From Stropharia rugosoannulata (Eukaryota > Basidiomycota > Agaricomycetes > Agaricales > Strophariaceae): 64,000 nucleotides of DNA. The stretch covers positions 930,001 through 994,000 of the forward strand of contig JANCIK010000007.1 in NCBI GenBank assembly GCA_028532985.1, given 5' to 3'. The position numbers and the translations under genes were made by a program. Numbering within the stretch: the stretch's first letter is position 1; the number at the start of each line of letters is the position of its first letter. The notes under the pieces were generated by a model that was given only the letters and a program-made list of their open reading frames with translations, had not been told where the DNA came from and made no database searches. Shown here in pieces: positions 1 through 10,829 of this stretch.

Positions 1-1669
1 GTATGCCAGTACAGCTATTGTCTTACGAGTTTCTTCATGTAGTTTCTGTCAACAATCAACAAGACACGGTCACGTGTACCCTCACGGAATGCATCTGCCA
101 ACTGTCCTCCCAATGCGTCGCACAACTTGATTTAAGCATTTTCTACACCTCTTGCCCAACTCTTGCCACATCGAACTCACCCAGTCAACAAAGTTTCATA
201 ATGCCCCCCTCTCGTGAATATTTTTGCCGTTTCTGTGAGAAATCTGTGCCCACACTACGCAGGCTAAACACTCATATACTTCAAACTCGAAAGTGCAAGG
301 CAAAATTGTCGCTTGTGGTACAAAATTCAGGCAATGCGAGTAACTCAGATGAAGAAGCGGTCGAAGACAATGTCGCACCAGATCTGAATCCCTTGGCGGA
401 GTATACTGATCACGAACGCCTTGCATCACTGTCTCCAGTTCCTGTCCCTCCCTCAGCAAATTCGCTGCCGCCCCGCTGGACTACGATGGAAGATGTAAGT
501 GACGAGGATATGGCGGAGGATGAACAGAATACCACTTATATGGAAGATTATCCCGAGCCAGTTGGAGTACCCAAAGGCCGCACGCCAACTCGATTTGAGC
601 AAATCAAGAAAGAGCAGGAAGAGGAAGGACATGATCCCTGGTCTCCATTTGAAAGCATGCAGGACTGGGAGCTTGCCCAGTGGTTAGCAAAGTCCGGAGT
701 AAGCAAGGCACAATCAGACAATTTCTTGAGACTGTCAGCAGTGAGTACTCTCATTATAACGTCCATTTAACTTGCTAATGTTTTGGCCACAGATTCAAAA
801 AGGCGTCAACCCTGCCTACCACAACACCCGTGCAATGCACCAGCGTCTTGATCGCCTGCCGCCAGGGGAAGGCTGGACATGCCAACCATATCAACTTATT
901 GGCGATTTGGTTGACGCAGAAGGAAATCCTCAGACCGAGGATCTCCAGTTATGGAGATGTAACGCACTGGAATGTATTCGAGAGCTTCTAGGAAATCCCT
1001 TATTTCGAGGGAAACAATGCTTTGCGCCGTGTCGGGTCTACAAAGGACGAAGTTGCAAGAATTGCGAGTATAGCGAAATGCAGTGGACAGCTGATTGGTG
1101 GTGGAAAGCTCAAGTGCGTACTATCTGCGAGTTCAAACTTAGGTGAATTTGTGTTAATCATTCAGCAGGGACATGTACCTGCTGGCGCAGCAGTTGTGCC
1201 AGTCATCCTTTCTTCCGATAAAACCCAACTCACGCAGTTCAGCGGAGACAAGAGTGCTTGGCCCGTGTATCTGACGCTGGGAAACATCAGCAAGGAGGTT
1301 CGCCATCAACCGTCACAGTGTGCTGTAGTCCTGATTGGGTATATTCCCGTACCCAAGCTGGCATGTTTCTCCAACGGTTGCCGGCAACTCGAAGGTTATC
1401 AAGCTTTCCATGACTGCATGAAGGAGATTCTGGCGCCACTTATATCTGCCGGGCTGAATGGCCGGGAGTCGATATGACATGCGCTGACGGTCTGATACAG
1501 ACGATGTATCCAATCCTCGCTGCTTATATTGCCGACTATCCTGAGCAGTGCCTCGTCGCGTGTTGCCAGGAAAACTCATGCCCGACGTGCGTCATTGACC
1601 CAGATGCCTGCGGCGATCCATTTGACTATTCGACTCCATGGCGAGACCCAGATAAAACGTTGGAATCCA

Positions 1670-2917
1670 CATCAGCAAATCCAACCATTTTCTCATAGCA
1701 TGTCATAATAATACCACATGATCTCATAGAACAGCATAGTAATACCGTACAATCTCATAGCATGTTATAGTAATTAGACTAGGCTTATAATGGCGCATAG
1801 TCACGTAGCACTATATAGTATAATTATAATCGTTATATAGCATGTTGTAGTACTCTATAATAGGCTCTGCAAGTCATGCCATAAATACTAATCTAATAAC
1901 GACTATAGTTATAGCTTCAGCAGTTTTCAAAGTTCGTAGATCTTGTTATGTCTTTGGCTCATCTTTATATCTTTCCAGGCTTTCGAACCGCTATATACTA
2001 AGTTAAATAAAGTATACTGTGTGTAGATATAATGATATTGACATATCGTACAAGTTACAACCAGCAGTAAGCCAAATTTCATGTATGCTAACTTATTAAA
2101 AAATGCGACCAGCAAGAATTGAACCCCAAGCCTCAAGGGACTTGTGTAGTAGAAGGCCGTAATAAACCACCTAGGCCATACCACAATTTATTTTGATTGA
2201 ACTAAAGAATACATATACCGCTTTTTCTCGGCTATTTCCGAAGGCTGTGTCAAGGCTGTGTTATGGATATTTCTTGCCACGTTGCAGCCGTTCCCTCTTC
2301 ATCCACTACCACCACCATGCCGAATTCCCCTTCCCTCTCCCCCATAGTGCAACCACCCTAACAATGTTGACGACGCCAATGACACCAATGACAAGATGAT
2401 GATGAAGCTGCAGGGAGCAGGGAACAGGCACGAAAAGGGGTGAAGCATAGGTGAGTAACCGAATCCCCCAATTTGTCCATGCAGGTCCCACTGCCTTGTA
2501 TGTCCCAACCACCCCATGACCCTGCCACATTGAAGAACGACTACCACGAGACCCATGCCATGCCATATACGACCCCACTGCATCACGAAACAGCCCCTGT
2601 CTAGCCAGTGCTCTTAATGTACTTACATATATATATATAAGTTTAATATTATGTTGTTTGTAATAGACGTAAAGTGTGAATAAGTAATAAACAATATTAT
2701 AGCCCTTGATCTACCTAAATGCTGCTCGAATTTAAGTACTGGTACTGTACTATGTAATTCTACAGAATGTTATATAATACTACATAATGTAGCCGAGTTA
2801 CTATGTAGATATGAGCCTATGCTATGCCGTGCTAAATAGATAAGAACCCTTACTATGGTGCTATGGTATTATATAATGCTAGTAGGTACTATATAGTAAG
2901 TCCCAGATTTGCTGATG
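1670..2917. mobile_element. AT-rich insertion inside the Plavaka gene, bounded by 12-bp inverted repeats
   Basis: The transposase frame is interrupted by about 1.2 kb with no sustained coding potential. It is bounded by a perfect 12-bp inverted repeat, CATCAGCAAATC at 1670-1681 and GATTTGCTGATG at 2906-2917. The interior is built of short AT-rich modules (variants of catagcatgttatagtaa), a TATATA run near 2625-2640, and a tRNA-like stretch on the minus strand. It could be a non-autonomous inverted-repeat element or an accretion of several insertions. I see no clear target-site duplication, so the edges are approximate. Confidence 0.5.
2100..2182 (-). repeat. tRNA-like head of a possible SINE
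   Basis: Read on the minus strand this starts GGTATGGCCTAGGTGG, matching a Pol III A box (TGGCCTAGGTGG), and about 42 bases after the end of that box has GGTTCAATTC, close to a B box. Spacing and order are those of a tRNA gene, but acceptor and T arms do not pair properly, so it is unlikely to be a working tRNA. AT-rich unique-looking sequence continues downstream on the same strand, as in tRNA-derived SINEs. A decayed tRNA pseudogene is the alternative. Confidence 0.4.
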
Positions 2918-4854
2918 CATAAGGAGTGAGACCGAGGGCATACCATCTGCTTACTTCCGCAAGAACAACATCCGTCTAGTCGATCCGTTTTGGGCAGATC
3001 TGCCGCATTGCGACATTTTTTCCTGCTTTACACCAGATATGCTTCATCAACTGCACAAAGGCGTCTTTAAGGACCATATTGTCACCTGGTCAACTTCAGC
3101 AATCGATGAGACGAGCAGCAAAAAGCAGAAAGCAGAGGTAGATGCCAGATTCCGGGCCATGTCTTGGCATCCCAATATCTGCCACTTCAAAAAGGGGATT
3201 GCGCTCACAAAGCAGTGGACAGGAACAGAACACAAAATGATGGAGAAGATTTACTTGGGTATATTGCCTGGTGCAGTCAAAGATGAGCGTGTTCTGCTTG
3301 CAGTACGAGGTGTGATTGATTTCACCTACTACGCCCACCTTGAGAGACATACAGAGGAGTCGTTAGGGCACATGGAGGATGCATGGCTGGCTTTTCACGA
3401 GAACAAGGAGGTTTTGGTGGAGCTGGGGATTCGGGACCACTTCGCTATCAGCAAGATACACAATGTTACCCATTATATGGAGTTCATATGCACTCATGGT
3501 ACGACGGACGGCTACAACACAGAAAATTCTGAGCGCTTGCATATCGACCTCACCAAAATGGGATACCGTGCTTCAAATAAACGGGCCAACTATATCAAAC
3601 AAATGACCTTGTGGTTGCAATGTCAAGAGGCCGTACACCTGTTTGAGAATTACCTGCGGTGGGCTGTCCCAGGTTACAGATCGCCAGACGAATGCTACGA
3701 GAATGCACGGAACGAAGCGGATGAAGACCCCAGCAATGACCACGACAGTGAATGTTTACTTGACATTGATGACTCAGCGTTCATCGGCGAAGAGGTGCCG
3801 GTACCTGCGGTTCAGCATTTGCTTCCCAAAACACCCTCACGGCCTCGAGTACTCGTGTCAGATCTAGTGGCCGAGTACAATACACTGGATTTCTCTAGCC
3901 ACCTCAAGACAGCACTCCACAAAATCACTGCCATCCCTTCGGCCGTCATTGAGGTGATCAGTGTTTGTCCTACTATTACAGTTTATAACACGGCCACTCT
4001 TCAACTTCCTCCGCTGCCTGATATTGGCCACGCTGGAATTCGAGATAAAGTCCATGCACACATCGGCTCTCCTCAAAAGATGTTGAGGAATGGTGTGATC
4101 AAGACTGCCACACCTGCACGGTTCAGTACAGTTCTCGTCAACATGACTCATGCTTGTATCGTTGGTGATGTAGGGGCTAGTGCAATGTGTATGGCCAAAC
4201 AAGGTGAAGACCCTCTCAAAAGTATGTATAGTAAAATCTCAGCGGGTGTATAGTCACTGATTAAGTCCACCAGACCTCGCAGTTGCTCAAGTCTGCCTGA
4301 TTTTTACGCTACCTCGTCAGTTCTCCCACATCTATGATAAACCGATGGCATACGTCCATTGGTTCAAGCCCATTTCTGCCCCATCTAACAAGGTTGGAAT
4401 GTGCTATACTTCGTTTTCCTCACACAATCATCGCCAGTGAGCCTCAATAATACCTTTATCTGCTATTCAACAGAGCTGTCATTTAATACCGGCGTACGGG
4501 ATGCAGTGCGGTTGCAGATGGGACACATTGACCGTAATTAACCAGGCCAAGAACTTCTATTTGAACCCGTATCTCCGACACTACGACTTCTTCCTACTTC
4601 ACTACCAGGTCGATAAATACTGGGCTGTGATGAAAGAAAGGCAGGCTCTTGCTGAGCGTCGGCGCCGTCTTATGAAATAGTGGTGAGTCACCTGCTCCGA
4701 GATCGATCAGTCAGAAGATGCCGAAGGAGGGAGGCGCTCAAAATTGACAAGACGCCTGCACAAACTTTCGCGGTCGCACTTTCACGGTTGCCCTGAGGTA
4801 AGTTGATGTTATCCGAACCTTGGTTTGTGCATCCAGCCTAACGGTCATCCAGTT

Positions 4855-6022
4855 ATGTCCAGCGCCGTGCCCTCAAAGGGCGCTGAACCTCATACCCGAG
4901 ATGCCGACCCTCCAAGCAGTCCCTTCACACATCTTCGTATGCCTAAAAAACATCGCTACCCCGTCAAGCGCCAGGGAAAACCTCTGCCTAATCGAGGTGC
5001 ACTAAAAGTGGAACGCTCTGAAGCTCGCGCCGTCAAGTTGTCGGCCCCAGTACCTGAGACACTGTCGTCGCCGCTACAGCAGGCTCATGCACGTCAGCTG
5101 TCCCTCAAGAAGCATGGAACTCGTCACGCTACTGTGTCGTCAAAAGATGCAACCTTGCGCCAGCCATCAAAGCGAGCCAGTCTGGTCGAGGCCAAACATC
5201 GTCTGACATTGTACGTTATATTGATTGATAACATGTATATTGCAGTTTCTTACATTTGTCTTGTCGTGTATTAGGCAATTTCAGAAAGGCGGGGTACTCA
5301 ATCAGTCCACTAGCGAAGCCCGAGCAGTTCAAAACTTGGTTGATAATCAGACAGTCGTGACAACTGCCACTTCAGCTACGACCACTGCATCTGTCAACTC
5401 TACCAGCAGTACAGCCAGTACTTCTGGTATGAGCCTGCCCGCCGTTGTCATGCAGAAGTCGGCTCGTTTCATGGGTGTCTTTCCCCCAACTCGTGCACCC
5501 AAGCGCTGCGGCAGCACCGTGCCGTCGCACAGCTCTGTTGCTGGTGAGAACGATTCGGCATCTGGTCCACGGACGTCTTCCGTGTTTCCACCAGCGTGTC
5601 CATGGCGCAGTCGACAGTGTGCTTTGGAAGCCGCTGCCAACAGCAATGGAGGTATGTATTTTAAAAATACTCTAATTTTTATTTGATTTAGATTTAGATG
5701 CTGAGAATCTATAGGCCCTGTACCGGTCAGCAATACATCAACTGCCTACATTGCGGAGACAATTGCTCAGGCTCGCATCAATGACGCTGCTGAGATTGCC
5801 CGACTCCGTGAAGATGCGACGGAATTGAAGGTCAAGCACGACGAGCAGCTCGAGCAGCTCAAGGTTAAGCATGCGGCGGAACTCTCACTACTTACGGATA
5901 AGTACGAGACGATTGTCGACCACAATCAATATCTTGTCAACTTGGTACGTGGAGTTCACCTGGAGTTGTTGAGTGTCAGGCCAAAACTAGATACATTAAA
6001 GAGAAAATGTTGGCATGTTTAA
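4855..6022 (+). CDS. Unrecognised Ser/Thr/Pro-rich protein with coiled coil
   Basis: Three exons can be joined in one frame: ATG at 4855, an intron at about 5210-5274 (ACATT|gtacgt ... gtattag|G), a second exon to about 5651, an intron ending ctatag near 5714, and a last exon to the stop at 6020-6022. The N-terminal half is basic and low in complexity (MSSAVPSKGAEPH onward, then runs of T, S and A). The third exon gives a charged heptad-like stretch (ARLREDATELKVKHDEQLEQ onward) that should form a coiled coil. It lies 175 bp after the Plavaka stop codon in the same direction and before the DUF6532 gene. It could be an element-linked ORF or the 5' part of a decayed host gene; I do not recognise the family. 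Confidence 0.4.
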
Positions 6023-6458
6023 TTCTTAACATATGTAGTGTTGAATACACGCTCTCGCGCCTTTTCCACCCTTGCACCTGTACACAAATTGAAAAGGTTG
6101 CATTTAAGGCATTCGTAGAAATTGTGTTGAGAGCAGCGCTGGTGCTGCAGGACCGAGGTCAACACGAACAAACAAGTCATATTTGCCTGATGGCGTGTCT
6201 GGCCTGTACAACACATTCTACTCCTTAATCTTTGCCACGCCGGAACCTGAACCCCCGAAACATCCACGAGCGAACGCAAAGAGCCAGAGCCATGTATTGG
6301 TGCAGCGTTTTGGGAGCCAGAAATTCCTGCCATGACCTTGCCATGGAAGAAAAAGGCGGGTTATAAATTTTCTTGATCAAGGCTTGTCGCCCGTGGTTTG
6401 CCTTATTCCGCGCCTCCTCTGGAACCGTCATCTCTCTCTAAACTGTCTGTATAGGTCA

Positions 6459-9400
6459 TGTCAGAGTCATTTGATAGCACTGGGGATGATTCCGAGCATT
6501 TGAGTCCGCCACCGCAGTTACATCGCAAAAAGACAGCTGCCAAGCAGGGTATGTACGCAGTCTCATGATCTGATGCACATTTTTCTATACCGTTTCTCAT
6601 CTTATTTTCAGGTGTCTCTCAGGGTGTCGAAGTAGAACCCGACCGTGGCAAGCGAGCTCGTAAGCCTTCCCAAAAAAGTGATACAAACCGGTATGGAGTT
6701 TTTGATTTGTTTAATAAATGTTCTGATCAACACGTATACAGCCGAGGAGACTGTAGAAGCGAAGAAAAGACAGATGAAGAAACTTAAGAAGGACATCCGG
6801 GACATGCAAACCAAGTCGAGGCAGACCAAGCACGGAGACTTGCGCACTGATGATGAGAATGAGTATGAGAGCGAGGAGTCCGTTCACCGTTCACAGAATT
6901 ATCGTTCGGTAAGTCAATGTGTTTCTATTTTTTTAACACTCATTAACTGCACGTTTGCAGATGGTGAAGCTCCCTGTGGTCACACCTGACAGTGTTGCAA
7001 AGAAACAGAAGCCTTTGAAGCGCATTGGACCTGCTGCCCAGCGCATGCCCATCCCACCAAAAATTTCATCTACGGCATTCAAGAACATGTCGCCGCGAGA
7101 AAACGACCACGTCAAGTCACCTCCAGGATCACTGCACCTTTCAAGCAGCCAAGGGCCCGCCACTTCTGATGGTATCAGTGCCGTGTCCTCATCTCAAAAT
7201 GAAACTGGCACTCAGCATGCTCCTGCCACCCTTGTGCGTAATCGATCTGATAGTGATGCTGACCCGTCACCGCCCGTTGACAGGGCTGCTTTTTGGCTAC
7301 GGGTGTAAACAGTTAGAAGGTCCGTTAGTGGGATAGCTGCGCGCGGGAAACACAGAGAGACTAGAGTTGAGCCTGCCTCATAGTCTATAGCTATCAGCGC
7401 GCGAGCATCATGACTACAAGCGCCTGCGCGCACCGTATCGCGAGAAGGATTGGTCAGCGAGCTGCACAGTCTAGAGTGCATAGTTTGGCCGTCTGTGCAA
7501 GCGATCAGGAAAGCGTAGAACGGTTAAGCACCAGCAAAGAGCGGTGTGAGTACAGCTGAGCGGATACCAAAGGCGGTGTGAAGGGCTGTGCACGTATCTC
7601 ATGTGCGCGCATCGCAAAGGCAGAATTTGCCTAAGTCCACACATCATGTGACCGTGGCGGCGCGCATCAAAAGACGCGCAAAAGCCCGAGGGAACGAATG
7701 ACACGCGCGCAGCGAATGCCAAGGGGCTGGAACACTAGAGGGAAGCCCGGATGCGATGCGCGGACCTTTGGCCGCGCGTTGCTAGTATTTACTTCACCAT
7801 ATCTTTAGTACACATGTGTGCATCGCATATAAACCTGTATCCTTGTCTATAGTAATTTAAGCAATTGTCTACCCACTAGATCTGTGTGCTGGGTTCTGTC
7901 CCAGGCCGTCAGCGGGCTGTGTTTAGCTTTTGTTAGGGTTTTAACTGTGAAGTATTTGTGAATCATAGGAGTTTTGGATAGCTTCTGGCCACCGGGTCAT
8001 TTGGAGAGCTCAGTGAGGAGTCAGTACAACCGTGTACGGAAACTTGCACTGTAGTGTTTAGACTGTGAGACTGCACCGCCGGGTGAAAGACTTTGGAGAG
8101 TCTTGGATTTCTGGACTTTGGAGAGTCCGTGCATCGAATGAGGTCACCGGATCCTGAAGTGCGCGCAGCGAAGCCGTTCGCTAAAAACAACTTATTTCAT
8201 ATATCATTTTGCCTAGCGCACACCTCTGGCAACCGGACTCTATCCGAGATTTACTAGAATTAAACCCCTCCTTACAAACGAACTTGCAGGCACTACTTGC
8301 TATTACAAAGACTAGAGGACACGAGGTGCACACATCGCACGCCCAGAATGGGAACCAGGGCAGAGCATAGATTAAACTAGCCATTTAGTTGAGGGCGTTT
8401 GCTCAATCTAAGGGATAGGATCTCGCTCCGCTGGGTGTGTGTGTGTTGTGTTTCGCGATTTCGAGTCTAGCTACGCAGTAGACCTCTCACCGTGAAAAAG
8501 TCCAAGCAGGCCGGTCAGCCCAGTGGTACTTTGTCGCAGCCCGCAAAGGACACCGAGCTCAAGACCCCCAAAGTCCGCCCAGGACTTGTTCCTGGGAAAC
8601 GACCAAAAGCCACAGACTATGTCAATGTTGTCCAGGCCCTCATCCTTCGTGCGTCTTCAGAATTTGAATGTATGTTGTCGATGCAATCCGCCTTTCCTGA
8701 TATCGCGCAACGGAACAAATGGGTTCAGAGTTGCTGGAAGCATGCATGTAATGTGTCCGACGAACATTACCAGCTTACGGATACGATAACCGCAATAGTA
8801 AGTCTTATGTTTTACCTCGAATTGTCACTAAGCGATGACTTGTCAGATCCGTGGGCAAACATCCCGGATTCGTGGCCATGCTCTTCAAAAGGTTCGTCCA
8901 GTTGTTGAAGGACAATTTGGATTTCGACAGGAAGAATCGAAGGCGGCACTAAAGCATAACTTGGAGTTGTGTGCGAGGTTGAAGACAGATTCCGCGTTCC
9001 ACTACAAGGTATGCCTTTCACTGCATCGTTAGGGCGGGATTCATACCATTTGATTAGGATCCTAATAATCTTTCTGGATTTGCGGAAGGGAGAATACTAT
9101 TGCGCGCAATTCAGGCCATCTGGTTTGAAGGAAAAACTTCACAAGGCATGATATTCAGCAAGCTCTTCAACCCCATTCCTATAGAGACCTTGGCTCTTGT
9201 AATGACCGTTGTATGACCTTTGACTTCTGATCATGCTACCATACAAGTACTGATTGATATCTAGGTCGACTTTTGCCTCGATGAATGGTCCACTGGCAAG
9301 CATGTCAAGGTTACCATGTGGGAAAAGGATGTTATCGAGCGGCATAAAGTGTTTCGGTTGGATCTGGAGCAATGGGAGAAGTTGAACCCCACTGTCATAT

Positions 9401-9651
9401 GTGGACTGAGAAAAAAAATGTTCAATTGAGCATCATATGTAGTGTACTTCTTTCCTCATCGTGGTGTCTGCTAACTTGATGTCTGTCTTAGCCGACATGC
9501 AGGAGCTAGTAGTCAAACTGAATGCCGACAGTCGCTTACGGGTGAGGCGCTGGAACGAGTTAAAAATGAGCTTAATGACAGGACTGGTGAGACGGATAGT
9601 GAGGTAGAGGATGCAAACGATAGTGAGTGCGATGATGGCAGTGATACTTAG
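6459..9651 (+). pseudogene. DUF6532-domain gene split by a solo LTR
   Basis: The N-terminal region is acidic and basic in turn: ATG at 6459 (MSESFDSTGDDSEHLSPPPQ), RGKRARKPSQ, then AEETVEAKKRQMKKLKKDIR and a Ser/Pro-rich stretch ending DADPSPPV at 7277. A 1.2 kb LTR-like repeat follows, and the frame resumes at 8490 with KKSKQAGQPSG. The C-terminal part has the pattern of DUF6532 proteins of Agaricomycetes: ATDYVNVVQALILRASSEFE, IRGQTSRIRGHALQKVRPVV, GRILLRAIQAIWFEGKTSQG, FNPIPIETLALVMTVVDFCL and a RHKVFRLDLEQWEKL tail, closing with an acidic end at TAG 9649-9651. Introns of 50-60 nt separate these blocks. One junction near 6692-6742 also seems to change frame. Function of the family is unknown; this copy is probably dead unless the LTR is spliced out. 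Confidence 0.65.
7278..8489. mobile_element. Solo LTR (copy A) inserted in the DUF6532 gene
   Basis: A 1,212 bp TG...CA unit (TGACAGGGCTGC ... GACCTCTCA), repeated at 10830-12027 with only scattered differences. It is flanked by CCGT on both sides (7274-7277 and 8490-8493), a probable short target-site duplication. Removing the unit plus one CCGT leaves CCG CCC GTG AAA AAG, an open frame through the DUF6532 gene. A TATAAA at 7828-7833 followed by TGTGCTGGGTTCTGTCCCAG looks like an LTR promoter. No reverse transcriptase, integrase or primer-binding site lies beside it, so it is best read as a solo LTR. Confidence 0.7.
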
Positions 9652-9992
9652 AATATGTTTTGTGTGAAATCATTCAAAAATGTTAATGGGTAGATGGATA
9701 TTTTGGCCATTATTATGAGATTCTTGTGAGCCTAGATTGAACAAAGTAGCATCTGTAGTGTCAGTAGTCAGAAGGAGAAAAGTTTGTGCTTAGCTATGTC
9801 GGCTAAGTAGGTGCAGTAGATCATGTAGCTGCTGTCTACTGAGGCTACCGTGTATCTATATTAGGCAATGTATATCACGTGCCAAACTATGGTGCCTATG
9901 TAATCACTATGTATGTGTTGCTGATGCCTACAGGGCCTACTTAAAAGGGGACCATGCAATGGACCTACTCAAACATCAGAGCCTATATAGAC
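9652..9992. other. Non-coding spacer after the DUF6532 gene
   Basis: AT-rich sequence with short tgtagt/ctatgta modules like those at 1.7-2.9 kb and 13.6-14.1 kb, and one CACGTG at about 9888. No gene seen. Confidence 0.5.
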
Positions 9993-10559
9993 CTACATAA
10001 ATCGGTTTTTTTTTCCTGATGTTGTCCTCAGAAACAAGGGGGAGCACGGAAAGGCGTCAGGCAGGAGTGTTAGATCCGGACCAATATTTGGGGAAAGTGT
10101 GCAAGAAGAGGGCTGTATAAGAAGGAAGTTGAGAATAAAAGTAAAAATCAGTAAAGCAGCAGAGAGGGAGAAGAGAGCAGGACATATGGGATCGCCGGCC
10201 TCATTAAGGCACCAGATGCTCTGGCAGGAAGGGTCCTCCGAGTCCCAGCCAAATTTGTTGTCTTCCAACATGTTGGCAATGCAAGATAAAATAATACAAA
10301 GTTTGCACATGCCGGCATGATAGACGCGGTCTTCAGGATACCAAGCCAAGTGCTTCTCCACACAGGCAGCAATCAAGTTGCAAAGTTCGTCTAGCTGAGC
10401 AGCTTTGGCAGTAGAAATATGTGCGTGACCTGCAAGGTCTTCAAATTTGTTGTATATTTTTAATGCTGGGCGGAGGTGGTGGAATTGGTCCTGAGTGTCC
10501 AATAAAGCTTTGGCAGCTTCCTGGCTATGGTGCTTGTGGTCAAAATTGCGGTAGGCCAT
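9993..10559 (-). CDS. Unrecognised 188-aa ORF between the two LTR copies
   Basis: An uninterrupted ATG-started frame (ATG complement of 10557-10559) begins MAYRNFDHKHHSQEAAKALL and continues with a helical, charged region (LRPALKIYNKFEDLAGHAHI; CVEKHLAWYPEDRVYHAG) before a hydrophobic stretch near residues 130-150 (LFSLSAALLIFTFILNFLLI). The hydrophobic part may be unspliced intron or a real membrane segment. The 5' side is a polypurine run (agagagagag near 10568), which is odd for a host promoter. It sits between two copies of one LTR, but copy A has its own target duplication, so this ORF need not belong to that element. Real but element-derived, or spurious, are both possible. Confidence 0.35.
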   Translation of the reverse strand: MAYRNFDHKHHSQEAAKALLDTQDQFHHLRPALKIYNKFEDLAGHAHISTAKAAQLDELCNLIAACVEKHLAWYPEDRVYHAGMCKLCIILSCIANMLEDNKFGWDSEDPSCQSIWCLNEAGDPICPALFSLSAALLIFTFILNFLLIQPSSCTLSPNIGPDLTLLPDAFPCSPLFLRTTSGKKNRFM

Positions 10560-10829
10560 GGTAGGAAGAGAGAGAGAGAAGAGGGGACAGAAAGAAAAAG
10601 AGAGGAAAGAATGGGGTATGAAGGAAAGGAAGGGGCTTTAAGTAGGAAGAGGGGGTGGCCTGAGAAAGCCAGAATATTCTGGCAAAAAAAAAAGTGGGAA
10701 CAGGGAGAAGGAAATGGTGGCAGCATCCAACAAGCTCGCCAGGGACCTGACTAAAGAGCAATAACAAGAAGCAGTAGAGAACTCTGAAAAAGGAAAGAAA
10801 ATAGCCCAAGTCAAGAAGAAGAGAAGCAG

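Larger units (their letters stand above)
201..4680 (+). pseudogene. Plavaka-type DNA transposase, broken
   Basis: Transposase of the Plavaka group of cut-and-paste elements found in mushroom-forming fungi; I recognise the family from overall sequence pattern, not a search. The ATG at 201 opens with a C2H2-like finger (YFCRFCEKSVPTLRRLNTHI), then an acidic linker and a WSPFESMQDWELAQWL segment. After introns near 740-790 and 1113-1168 come a long WPVYLTLGNISK block and a PEQCLVACCQENSCPTC cysteine cluster. The core resumes at about 2925 with DPFWADLPHCDIF, then MLHQLHKGVFKDH (3039) and a TENSERLHIDLTKMGYRASN block, and the C-terminal part closes at the TAG of 4678-4680. The gene cannot make a full protein: the frame shifts near 1470 (one frame stops at TGA while MTCADG continues in the next), and 1.2 kb of AT-rich DNA separates the halves. 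No terminal repeats were found; the left end may lie before position 1. Confidence 0.8.

Noticed and set aside
2299..2586. Two overlapping minus-strand ORFs in the AT-rich insertion
   Set aside because: Repetitive His/Gly/Val composition, no family pattern, and inside non-coding element DNA.
7963..8384. Minus-strand ORFs of 75 and 67 codons, repeated at 11499-11920
   Set aside because: They are open frames inside the LTR, identical because the LTR is duplicated; no start context, splice sites or family pattern.
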